Shown here: positions 15,509 through 23,629 of the stretch, piece by piece
Layout of the letters: each line of letters starts with the position of its first letter
Position numbering within the stretch: position 1 is the stretch's first letter
Assembly (NCBI GenBank): GCA_016782785.1
Contig: JADHXV010000004.1
Location: 1-37,794 of the forward strand
DNA from: Planctomycetota bacterium
GTDB lineage: Bacteria > Planctomycetota > Phycisphaerae > FEN-1346
DNA: 37,794 nucleotides
Direction of reading: 5' to 3'
Translations under genes and position numbers: made by a program
Notes under the pieces: model-generated
Database searches by the model: none
What the model was told of the DNA's origin: nothing
The model's input: only the letters and a program-made list of their open reading frames with translations

Positions 15509-16597
15509 ATGACCCCAACCACCCCGTTTCCGCGACGCACCGCCCGGACCGTGGACGTGGGCGGCGTGCCCGTCGGCGGCGGGCATCCGGTGAGCCTCCA
15601 GTCGATGACCACGACGCACACCCGCGACGTGGCCGCCACGCTGGCCCAGATTCGCCGCCTGGCCGACGCCGGCTGCCGGATCGTCCGCGTGGCCGTCCCC
15701 GCCCCGCCCGACGCCGCCGTTCTCGCCGAGGTCGTGGCCGGCTCGCCCCTGCCCGTCGTGGCCGACATCCACTTCTCCAGCGGCCTGGCCGTCAAGGCCC
15801 TGGAGGCGGGCGTCGCCAAGGTCCGCCTGAACCCCGGCAACATGGACGACCCGGACGGCCTCCGCCGGGTACTGGCCCTGGCGGCCGAGCGGGGCGTGCC
15901 TATCCGCTTCGGCGTCAACTCCGGCAGCGTCCGGACCGTGCACGGCGAGCGGGCTGGCCACGACCTGGCCAACCTCATGGTCGACGTGCTCCTGGAATGG
16001 GTCGCCATGGCCCGGAAAGAGGGTTTTCAAGACTTGGTCCTCTCGGCGAAGGCGTCGGACGCGCCCACCACGATTTTCGCCTACCGGCGCCTGGCCGAGG
16101 CCACCGACCTGCCGCTCCACCTCGGCATCACCGCCGCCGGGCCGATGGACGAGGCCCGCACCCGCTCCGGCATCGTCCTGGGCACGCTCCTGGCCGAGGG
16201 CATCGGCGACACCATCCGCGTCAGCCTCACCGGCGACCCGGTCCAGGAGGTCCTGATCGGCCATGAAATCCTGGCCGAACTCGGCCTCGTGCCGCGGCGA
16301 GGCGTGCGGATCCTCTCGTGCCCCACGTGCGGCCGGTGCCAGGTGGACCTGGTGGGGCTAGCGGCCGAGGTCAAACGTCGCACCGCCGACATCCTGGCCC
16401 CGCTGACGGTCGCCGTCATGGGGTGCATCGTCAACGGGCCGGGCGAGGCGCGGGAGGCCGACGTCGGCATCGCCGCCGCCAAGGGCCGGGGCGTGCTGTT
16501 CCGCCACGGCCGGCCGCTCTGCGAGTTGGCCGAAGAGGACCTCGTGGACGCCCTCGTGGACGAGGTCCGCTCCTTGGCCGAGGAAGCGGGCGGCTAG
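15509..16597 (+). CDS. ispG: 4-hydroxy-3-methylbut-2-en-1-yl diphosphate synthase
   Basis: RRTARTVDVGGVPVGGGHPVSLQSMTTTHTRDVAATLAQIRRLADAGCRIVRVAVP, ADIHFSSGLAVKAL, VRLNPGN, LGITAAGP, SCPTCGRCQVDL, GCIVNGPGEAREADVGIA. Confidence 0.97.
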   Translation: MTPTTPFPRRTARTVDVGGVPVGGGHPVSLQSMTTTHTRDVAATLAQIRRLADAGCRIVRVAVPAPPDAAVLAEVVAGSPLPVVADIHFSSGLAVKALEAGVAKVRLNPGNMDDPDGLRRVLALAAERGVPIRFGVNSGSVRTVHGERAGHDLANLMVDVLLEWVAMARKEGFQDLVLSAKASDAPTTIFAYRRLAEATDLPLHLGITAAGPMDEARTRSGIVLGTLLAEGIGDTIRVSLTGDPVQEVLIGHEILAELGLVPRRGVRILSCPTCGRCQVDLVGLAAEVKRRTADILAPLTVAVMGCIVNGPGEAREADVGIAAAKGRGVLFRHGRPLCELAEEDLVDALVDEVRSLAEEAGG

Positions 16598-16634
16598 CCC
16601 CACGGCCGGCTCATGGGGCGGATGCTGCGCCGGC

Positions 16635-16666
16635 GGGTGGCATGGTCATCCCGAAGGGTGACCATG
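16635..16666. repeat. Palindromic repeat family A, copy 2
   Basis: GGGTGGCATGGTCATCCCGAAGGGTGACCATG, shortly after the ispG stop. Confidence 0.75.
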
Positions 16667-16681
16667 TTCGGCCTCGGAGGG

Positions 16682-16909
16682 ATACACTAAAGCATACCGG
16701 CCCCCGCCTTTTGAGGGCATTTTGGCGCGCCGCGGGGGGCAAATCGGCGTTTTTGAGGCGCCAGAGGCGTTGTCCTGCCAAAATGGCCGAAAAACCACCC
16801 CTGAAACGCGCGGAAACTTACCCCTTTTTTACCCCAACTTTTCGGCTATTTTCAGTTTTTTTCAGCTTTTTTCGGCTTTTTTCAGGCGCGGATATACGCT
16901 TTAGTGTAT
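16682..16909. mobile_element. 228-bp MITE-like element with about 15-bp inverted termini and phased T-tracts
   Basis: Left ATACACTAAAGCATA (16682-16696) versus right reverse complement ATACACTAAAGCGTA (16895-16909), 14/15 match. Interior has TTCGGCTATT/TTCAGTTTTT/TTCAGCTTTT/TTCGGCTTTT at exact 10-bp period (16841-16880). Confidence 0.6.
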
Positions 16910-17047
16910 GCGGGCCGCTCTGGCTGTGTCCCGCCTCTGGGCGTCAGAAGCGCTGCTCGGGCACGCGGGCAGGCGAGGGAACGGCCAGGGCGAGCGCCTC
17001 GAAGGGGCGACAAGAGAATAGCCCACGGCGCGAGCCGTGGGTGAGCC

Positions 17048-18505
17048 TTACGCAACGGGCTCGGGCGCGGCGTAGGCGCGGAGGCGTTTGGACAAATCGG
17101 CGCGCACGGCCGCGAGGGCCGGGTCGTCGGCCAGGTTCTTCCATTCGCCGGGGTCGGTCCGATGGTCGTACAGTTCCACTCCCTTGGCGCCGCCGTCCCA
17201 TTCGGTGTACCGCCAGCGTTCGGTGCGGACCGAGTACCCCTTGAAGGCCCCGCGGTCGACCTGCGTGAAGGCCGTTTCCTTCCACGGTTGCTGAGGGTCG
17301 CGAAGGAGCGGGACGAAACTCTGCCCCTGGATGCCCCGCGGGTTCGAGAGGCCGCACAATTCGGTCAGCGTGGGGAAGATATCGACGAACTCCACGAGGC
17401 GGGCGGTCGCCTGCCCCGGCCGGCCCACGCCCGGCGCCCGGACAATGAGCGGCGACCGGCATGAGTGCTCGAACAGCGTGTTCTTGTTCCACCAGCCGCG
17501 CTCGCCCAGGTGGTACCCGTGGTCGCTGGCGAAGACGACGACGGTGCTCTCGGCCAGGCCGAGGCGGTCGAGGGCGTCGAGGACCTTGCCAAGTTGGGCG
17601 TCCATGAACGTGGTGCCTGCGTAGTAGGCGCGGGTGAACTCGCGACGTTCGCGATCGGTGAACGCGGCAAACGCCTTGGCGTAGCCGCCGCCGATGGCAG
17701 GCTCGGGCGCCGGCGTGGCATCGGGCGGCGTCTTCGGCAACGTGATATCGTCCAGCGGATACATCTCGAAATACCGCTTCGGCGCCACGAACGGGTCGTG
17801 CGGCTTGTGGAAGCCGACACCCAGGAACAACGGGCGGTCGCGCTTCTCACCGAGGAGGCGGACGGCCTCGGCGGCGATCTGGCCGTCGGGCTGGTCCTCG
17901 TCCGCCCCCTCGGCGGCCTTCCAGGCGCACCAGCGGAGCGTGCCGCCGCTGAGGTTGCGGCCTTCGCCCTTCAGGCCCGCGGGCGTAGGGCGGAAGTCGG
18001 TCGAGAGGTCCCACGACCGCTCGTCGTTCATCCCGCCGTGGAAGATTTTTCCCACGCCCGCCGTGAAGTAGCCGTTCTGGCGGAAGAGTTGCGGCAGCGT
18101 GACGACCTCGGGCAACTTCGACCGCAGCGGCGTCGTGTTGTTCGTCACCTGGGTCGTCTCGGGCCTCAGCCCCGTCAGGAACGACGACCGGCTGGGGTTA
18201 CAGATGGGGAATTGGACATACGACCGGTCGAAGCGGGTGCCGGTGGCGGCCAGGCGGTCGAGGTTCGGCGTCCGGACGAGCGGATGGCCCCAGCACCCGC
18301 AGTCGTGGCGGAGATCGTCGTCGGCGACAAAGAGGACGTTCATGCGGCGAGCGGGCGCGGCGGCTTCGGTCGCGGCGGCCGAGGTGTCGGCCGGGGCACG
18401 CTCGGAGCGGCCGGAGCATCCGGCCGCGGGTCCGCCGAGCGCGGCGGCCCCGGCGAGGGCGGTCCAGCGGAGGAAACGGCGGCGGGTCGGGCGGTCAGTC
18501 GGCAT
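17048..18505 (-). CDS. Sulfatase (iduronate-2-sulfatase-like), Tat lipoprotein
   Basis: [24 protein letters not shown] (Tat plus lipobox), [19 protein letters not shown], sulfatase motif C-N-P-S-R in [43 protein letters not shown]. Confidence 0.93.
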   Translation of the reverse strand: MPTDRPTRRRFLRWTALAGAAALGGPAAGCSGRSERAPADTSAAATEAAAPARRMNVLFVADDDLRHDCGCWGHPLVRTPNLDRLAATGTRFDRSYVQFPICNPSRSSFLTGLRPETTQVTNNTTPLRSKLPEVVTLPQLFRQNGYFTAGVGKIFHGGMNDERSWDLSTDFRPTPAGLKGEGRNLSGGTLRWCAWKAAEGADEDQPDGQIAAEAVRLLGEKRDRPLFLGVGFHKPHDPFVAPKRYFEMYPLDDITLPKTPPDATPAPEPAIGGGYAKAFAAFTDRERREFTRAYYAGTTFMDAQLGKVLDALDRLGLAESTVVVFASDHGYHLGERGWWNKNTLFEHSCRSPLIVRAPGVGRPGQATARLVEFVDIFPTLTELCGLSNPRGIQGQSFVPLLRDPQQPWKETAFTQVDRGAFKGYSVRTERWRYTEWDGGAKGVELYDHRTDPGEWKNLADDPALAAVRADLSKRLRAYAAPEPVA

Positions 18506-18561
18506 CGCGGGTCCTTTCGTTCGGACGGGTGCAGGCGTATTACCGGCGCGCCAACCAACAG

Positions 18562-18617
18562 GCACGCGCCGGGCCCATACGGGTGCATACGGCTGCACAA
18601 GCCCGGCGGCTAAATGT
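18562..18617. repeat. Palindromic repeat family B, copy 3 with loop insertion
   Basis: GCACGCGCCGGGC-[CCATACGGGTGCATACGGCTGCACAA]-GCCCGGCGGCTAAATGT. Confidence 0.7.
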
Positions 18618-18624
18618 ACGGCGC

Positions 18625-19218
18625 TCATGGCCGGGTGTTGGGCCGGCCGCGCGGCGCGGCGCCAACGGCGTCGAGGTACACCTTCGCCGGGCCGTACCAC
18701 CACGGGTAAGCGTGGGCGTCGGCCACGGCGCGGATCTCCGCGAGGGCGGCGTCATAAAGGGCCCTGCCCTGGGGGCCGGCGTCGGCGTCGCAGAAGTGCG
18801 TCCGGCAGCCAAGGGTGCGGCCGTCGCGGGCACCGCATCGGTCACCCGACTGGTACGGGCACGTCCAGGCCCGCTCGAAGACGCTGCCGACGACCAGGCG
18901 GCCCGCGTCGGGCAAGCCGGCGTCGGCGACCAAGTGGGCCATCTCCAGGGCGCTGGCGAAGAGGACCAGACCGCCCGGCTCGAATCGGCAGCATCGGCCG
19001 CAGGCGCGGCAGGCGTCGGCGGCGGGGCCAAGCGCGGCCGCGAGGCGGGCGTAGACGGCGGCCAGGGCGGCCCGGGCGTCGGCGGGCGGCGGCTGATACG
19101 CGGGCGGCGGACCCCAGACGGCCCCGGGGCGGTCGGAAGGCGGCGCGCCGGGGGCCGCGCTCCGCTTCGCGTCGCGGCTAAAAGGGCGCGGCATGCGGGC
19201 GCGCGACGGACCAGTCAT
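18625..19218 (-). CDS. YkgJ-family cysteine cluster protein
   Basis: [27 protein letters not shown]...[28 protein letters not shown] overlap with the upstream gene. N-terminal region includes family C repeat, so the start is uncertain. Confidence 0.8.
   Translation of the reverse strand: MTGPSRARMPRPFSRDAKRSAAPGAPPSDRPGAVWGPPPAYQPPPADARAALAAVYARLAAALGPAADACRACGRCCRFEPGGLVLFASALEMAHLVADAGLPDAGRLVVGSVFERAWTCPYQSGDRCGARDGRTLGCRTHFCDADAGPQGRALYDAALAEIRAVADAHAYPWWYGPAKVYLDAVGAAPRGRPNTRP
19159..19183. repeat. Repeat family C, copy 2 (within ORF)
   Basis: GCTCCGCTTCGCGTCGCGGCTAAAA; reads FSRDAKRS on the minus strand in the YkgJ ORF. Confidence 0.65.
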
Positions 19219-19673
19219 CCGTCCATCTCCATGCGAAGGGCCTCGATCTGCTCGAAGGCGTAGCGCGGGCCCGCGTCCATGCCGGGGCATCCCCGCGACG
19301 CCGCCCGCCACGCCTGGGGCAACGTCAGGTTCGAAGGCCAGAACGGCCAGACGCGGCACTGGAGGGGGCGGACCTCGTAGACGAGGCACCGGCCGCCGTC
19401 GAGCATCACGCAGTCGTAGTTCGGTTTCTCCTTGAACGTCAGGCCGCGCCACAGCCGGCGGACGTACGTCCGGCGGAACTCCTTGACGGGCATGCCGACG
19501 TGTCTGGCGATGTCGGCCATCTCTTCCTTCGTCATCCACACGTATCCCGGCGAGCGGCCGCAGCATCGGCCGCAGCCTTGGCACGCGAAGCACAGACCGT
19601 CGGCGTACCAGGGTTGGCCGTCGTCGCGTTTCTGGATGCGCGGCATTAGACCCTCGGTGGCGGTGCCATTCAC
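19215..19673 (-). CDS. YkgJ-family cysteine cluster protein
   Basis: CFACQGCGRCCGRSPGYVWMTKEEMADIARHVGM...DCVMLDGGRCLVYEVRPLQCRVWPFWP. Start may be the ATG at 19646. Confidence 0.9.
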   Translation of the reverse strand: MNGTATEGLMPRIQKRDDGQPWYADGLCFACQGCGRCCGRSPGYVWMTKEEMADIARHVGMPVKEFRRTYVRRLWRGLTFKEKPNYDCVMLDGGRCLVYEVRPLQCRVWPFWPSNLTLPQAWRAASRGCPGMDAGPRYAFEQIEALRMEMDG

Positions 19674-19727
19674 GAGCGCATTCTACGGCCGGGCGGGGGC
19701 GGCGGCAACAGATCGTCGAGGCGCGGC

Positions 19728-19757
19728 TTGCGGTCGGCCACAGTCGGCTTCTATAAT
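19728..19757 (+). promoter_or_regulatory. Candidate mutL promoter
   Basis: TTGCGG-N18-TATAAT, 29 nt before ATG 19787. Confidence 0.45.
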
Positions 19758-19786
19758 GGCCTCGACCCGTGCAAGGCAGTCCGTCC

Positions 19787-21856
19787 ATGGCCGCTATCCG
19801 CATTTTGCCCGAGCAACTCGTCAACCAGATCGCCGCCGGCGAGGTCATCGAGCGCCCGGCAAGCGTCGTCAAGGAACTCCTGGAGAACGCCATTGACGCC
19901 CAGGCCGGCCGCATCCGACTGGAGGTCGAGCAGGCCGGCAAGAAACTCATCCGCGTAAGCGACGACGGTGGCGGCATGGCGGCCGACGACGCGGCCCTGG
20001 CCCTGGCGAGCCACGCCACCAGCAAGGTCGCCACGGCCGATGATCTGGAGGGCATCACGACGCTGGGCTTCCGCGGCGAGGCGCTGGCGTCAATCGCCTC
20101 GGTGGCCGACGTGCGCCTGGTGTCGCGGACGGCCGAGGCGATCGAGGCCACCGATGTGACGGTCTCGGGCGGCGTGGCGGAAACGCCGCGGCCGGCCAGC
20201 GGGCCCGTCGGCACGACCGTCGAGGTCCGGAACCTTTTCCGCTACGTGCCCGCGCGGCGAAAGTTCCTGAAGACCGACGCCACCGAGATGGGGCACATCA
20301 CGGAGCACGTCACGCGCATCGCCCTGGCGTACCCGTCGGTGCACCTGACGGTGACGCACAACGGCCGAAGCGTGTACGAGTTGCCGCCGGCGACGGGTAT
20401 CCGCGGGCGTGTGGCGGCGTTCTTCGGAGCTGACCTGGCCGACGCCCTCATCGAGGTGGCGAGCGACGAGCCCGCCGGCCGCCTCTGGGGCCTCGTGGGG
20501 CCGCCGCACGTCGCCCGGGCCACGGCGGGCACGCAGTACCTCTTCATCAACGGGCGGTACGTGCGGGACCGGTCGCTGCTGCACGCCCTGCGCGAGGCGT
20601 ACCGCGGCCTGCTCGAAGGCCGCCGGCAACCCGTGGCGTTCCTCTTCCTGACGGTGCCGCCGGAGCGCGTGGACGTCAACGTGCACCCGACGAAGATCGA
20701 GGTCCGCCTGCGCGACCAGCACCTCTTGTACGGGCAGGTGCTGGCGTCGGTGCGGGAAAAACTGCTCGGGCCGGGCCTGGCGCCGACGCTGCTCACGACG
20801 TTCGGCCCGACGGCGCCCAGCGAGGCGGAAGACGGCGCGCCGGAGGCACCCGGGGCGGCGGACGGCGTGCGCCCGGCCTCCCGGCCGCACCCATACGGGT
20901 CCTTACCAAACAAGGACGAGCCGGCCGGGCCACACGGCGAGGCAGACGCACCCGCAGGGCCGGTTCCCGGCGAGGGCGAGGCGGCGCGCGACGCACGCAT
21001 CCGCCGGGCCGTCGCCGACTTCCTCCGCAGCTCGCCGGCCCAGCAACAGGCTCGATTGCCGCTGGCGGGGCGCGGGGGCGGACATGGCGATGCGGGCAGC
21101 GGTACCCGTCCACACGTACCCGCGACCTTACGGTCGCGGCTCGACGGGCCGCGCCCGCCAGAAGCACCCGGCGGGCCGGCGGCACGCCCAGGCTCGAACG
21201 ACCCCGCGACCTCCCGGTCGCGGCTCGATGAGGTGGCGCCGGCGGCGCGGGCCGTCCAACTGCACAACACGTACCTGGTGGCTGAGACCGACGACGGCAT
21301 CCTCATCGTCGACCAGCACGCCCTGCACGAGCGGGTCCTGTTTGAGGAGATGATGCGGCGGCTGGAGGCCGGGCCGCTGGAAAGTCAGCGGCTGCTCGTG
21401 CCCGTGACGTTCAGCCTATCGGACCGCGAGATGGCGGCCGTGGAGCACCACCGCGACGCGCTGCTGCGCCTGGGCGTTGAGGTTCAGGCGATGGGCCCGC
21501 GAGACGTGGGCATCCAGGCGTTCCCGCCGCTGCTGGACCGGGCCGACCCGGAGGGCACGCTCCGCGATTTCCTCGGGTGGGTCCTGGCGGTGGACGAGCC
21601 GCCCACGCCCCGGCAGGTGCTGGAGCACCTGGCCCACGTGGCGTCGTGCCGGGCGGCCGTCAAGGCGGGCGACCCGCTGAAGGCCGAGGAGATCGAGGCC
21701 CTGCTGGCCCATCGCGAGGCGGCCGAGATGGCGTCGACCTGCCCGCACGGCCGGCCGGCGGCGCTCGTGCTCCGGCGGAAGGACCTGGAGAAACAGTTCG
21801 GCCGGGACTACGCGACGCCTTCGGCCCGCTCGGACAACGAGCGGATGCCGTACTAG
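19787..21856 (+). CDS. mutL: DNA mismatch repair protein MutL
   Basis: IRILPEQLVNQIAAGEVIERPASVVKELLENAIDA, RVSDDGGGM, TLGFRGEALASIASV, VDVNVHPTKIEVR; C-terminal endonuclease motif DQHALHERVLFEE (DQHA-x2-E-x4-E) and CPHGRP. Confidence 0.96.
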   Translation: MAAIRILPEQLVNQIAAGEVIERPASVVKELLENAIDAQAGRIRLEVEQAGKKLIRVSDDGGGMAADDAALALASHATSKVATADDLEGITTLGFRGEALASIASVADVRLVSRTAEAIEATDVTVSGGVAETPRPASGPVGTTVEVRNLFRYVPARRKFLKTDATEMGHITEHVTRIALAYPSVHLTVTHNGRSVYELPPATGIRGRVAAFFGADLADALIEVASDEPAGRLWGLVGPPHVARATAGTQYLFINGRYVRDRSLLHALREAYRGLLEGRRQPVAFLFLTVPPERVDVNVHPTKIEVRLRDQHLLYGQVLASVREKLLGPGLAPTLLTTFGPTAPSEAEDGAPEAPGAADGVRPASRPHPYGSLPNKDEPAGPHGEADAPAGPVPGEGEAARDARIRRAVADFLRSSPAQQQARLPLAGRGGGHGDAGSGTRPHVPATLRSRLDGPRPPEAPGGPAARPGSNDPATSRSRLDEVAPAARAVQLHNTYLVAETDDGILIVDQHALHERVLFEEMMRRLEAGPLESQRLLVPVTFSLSDREMAAVEHHRDALLRLGVEVQAMGPRDVGIQAFPPLLDRADPEGTLRDFLGWVLAVDEPPTPRQVLEHLAHVASCRAAVKAGDPLKAEEIEALLAHREAAEMASTCPHGRPAALVLRRKDLEKQFGRDYATPSARSDNERMPY
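21115..21144. repeat. Palindromic repeat family E, copy E3 (inside mutL)
   Basis: CGTACCCGCGACCTTACGGTCGCGGCTCGA; differs at one of 29 positions from the reverse complement of E1. Confidence 0.85.
21199..21228. repeat. Palindromic repeat family E, copy E4 (inside mutL)
   Basis: CGACCCCGCGACCTCCCGGTCGCGGCTCGA, same orientation and frame as E3, 84 bp downstream. Confidence 0.8.
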
Positions 21857-21882
21857 CGGCGCAAAAAGCGCGGAGGAGAACC

Positions 21883-23424
21883 ATGCCAAACCTCAACCGG
21901 CGCCGTTTCCTTCGAGCAGGAGGCCTGGGGCTGGCGGCGGCCGCGGCATCAGGCTGCCTGCGTCGCCTCTCCGAGGCGGCGGAACATGCTGCGGCCGGGG
22001 GCGTTTCGGCCACGGCCGACGGGCCGCCGCGGCGCAACATCCTCTTCGTCCTCAGCGATGACCATCGTTATGACTTCATGAGTTTCATGAAGGAGGCGCC
22101 GGAGTTCCTCGAGACGCCGCACATGGACCGCATGGCCCGCCAGGGCGCCCACCTCGCCAACGCATTCGTCTCCACGTCGCTCTGCTCGCCGAGCCGGGCG
22201 ACCGTGCTCACCGGCCAATACATGCACCATCACCGCGTGGTCGACAACCAGCGGCCGGTGCCGGAGGGGACGGTCTTCTTCCCGCAGTACCTCCGGCAGG
22301 CGGGGTACCAGACGGCGTTCATCGGCAAGTGGCACATGGGCCACGAGCACGACGACCCGCGGCCGGGCTTCGACCACTGGGCCAGTTTCAAGGGCCAGGG
22401 CACGTATGTGGATCCGACGCTCAACATCAACGGCACGCGCGAGACCTTCCAGGGGTACACGACCGACGTCCTCACCGACCAGGCCCTGGCGTGGCTGAAG
22501 GACGGCCGGGACGCCAAGCGCCCCTTCTACCTGCACCTGGCGTACAAGGCGGTCCACTATCCGTTCCAGCCGGCCGACCGGCACCGCGGCCGGTACGCCA
22601 ACGCCGAGGTCCGCCGGCCCGAGACCATGGCCAACACCGAACGCAACTACCAGACGCAGCCGCACTGGGTCCGCGAGAGGCGGTACAGCATCCACGGCGT
22701 TGACCATATGGAGACCGGCCAATACGATGACGACCCGGTCCCCTCGTTCGACGACCTGGTCCGGCGCTACTCGGAGACCGTGCACGGCCTGGACGAGAAC
22801 CTTGGGCGGCTGCTCGCGTACCTCGATGAATCGGGCCTCGCCCGGTCCACCCTGGTGCTCTACATGGGCGATAACGGCTTCGCCCTGGGCGAGCACGGCT
22901 TCTACGACAAGCGGGACGCCTTCGAGGAATCGATCCGCGTGCCGATGCTGGCCTACGCGCCGGGCCTGATTGCCCCCGGCACGACGGTCACCCCGATGGT
23001 GCAGAACATCGACGTGGCCCCGACGGTGCTGGACGCGGCGGGCGTGGCCATTCCGGAGTCGGCGAAGATGGACGGCCGGTCGTTCCTGCCGCTGCTCCTC
23101 GGAAAGAAGGCGTCCTGGCGCGACCACATCCTGTACGAGTACCACTGGGAGTGGAACTTCCCGGCCACGCCCACGCTCTTCGCCATACGCACGGACCGCT
23201 ATAAGTACATCTACTATTACGGCGTCTGGGACCACGACGGCTTCTACGACCTGGAGACCGACCCGCTGGAGCGGCACAACCTGGTCAACGTGCCGGCCTA
23301 CCGCGAGCAGATCGAGGCGATGAAGCAACAGTTGTTCGACGAACTGGAAGCGAGCGGCGGCCTGGTGGTGCCCGTCCGCCGGCCGGCGGGCGAACGGCTG
23401 GACCAGCGAAAACTGCGGCGCTAG
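21883..23424 (+). CDS. Sulfatase, Tat lipoprotein
   Basis: NRRRFLRAGGLGLAAAAASGC, RNILFVLSDDHRYDFMS, CSPSR in TSLCSPSRATVLTGQY, GKWHMGHEHDDPRPGFDHW, YMGDNGFALGEHGFYDKR. RBS GGAGGAG before ATG 21883. Confidence 0.95.
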   Translation: MPNLNRRRFLRAGGLGLAAAAASGCLRRLSEAAEHAAAGGVSATADGPPRRNILFVLSDDHRYDFMSFMKEAPEFLETPHMDRMARQGAHLANAFVSTSLCSPSRATVLTGQYMHHHRVVDNQRPVPEGTVFFPQYLRQAGYQTAFIGKWHMGHEHDDPRPGFDHWASFKGQGTYVDPTLNINGTRETFQGYTTDVLTDQALAWLKDGRDAKRPFYLHLAYKAVHYPFQPADRHRGRYANAEVRRPETMANTERNYQTQPHWVRERRYSIHGVDHMETGQYDDDPVPSFDDLVRRYSETVHGLDENLGRLLAYLDESGLARSTLVLYMGDNGFALGEHGFYDKRDAFEESIRVPMLAYAPGLIAPGTTVTPMVQNIDVAPTVLDAAGVAIPESAKMDGRSFLPLLLGKKASWRDHILYEYHWEWNFPATPTLFAIRTDRYKYIYYYGVWDHDGFYDLETDPLERHNLVNVPAYREQIEAMKQQLFDELEASGGLVVPVRRPAGERLDQRKLRR

Positions 23425-23554
23425 GGCGAGGGCGCCAGCCCGTACGGGCCGCGCGGGAAGGAGTTGGTGCGGCGCGGCCATGTTTACCCGTCCCGAAGGG
23501 ATCCAGACTTCGGACCGGAGGCGGGCCGCGCGATTTCAAGGCCAACCAACGAAA

Positions 23555-23629
23555 TGGAGCGGGCGAAGGGATTCGAACCCTCGACGTCCAGCTTGGGAAG
23601 CTGGCACTCTACCGCTGAGTTACGCCCGC
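23555..23629 (-). tRNA. tRNA-Gly (CCC), CCA encoded
   Basis: Reverse complement GCGGGCGTAACTCAGCGGTAGAGTGCCAGCTTCCCAAGCTGGACGTCGAGGGTTCGAATCCCTTCGCCCGCTCCA; anticodon loop TTCCCAA. Confidence 0.95.

Noticed and set aside
16722-16904. 60-aa ORF ending FSFFQLFSAFFRRGYTL inside the TIR element
   Set aside because: The Phe-rich end is just translation of the phased T-tracts; no RBS or independent support. Kept as DNA structure instead.
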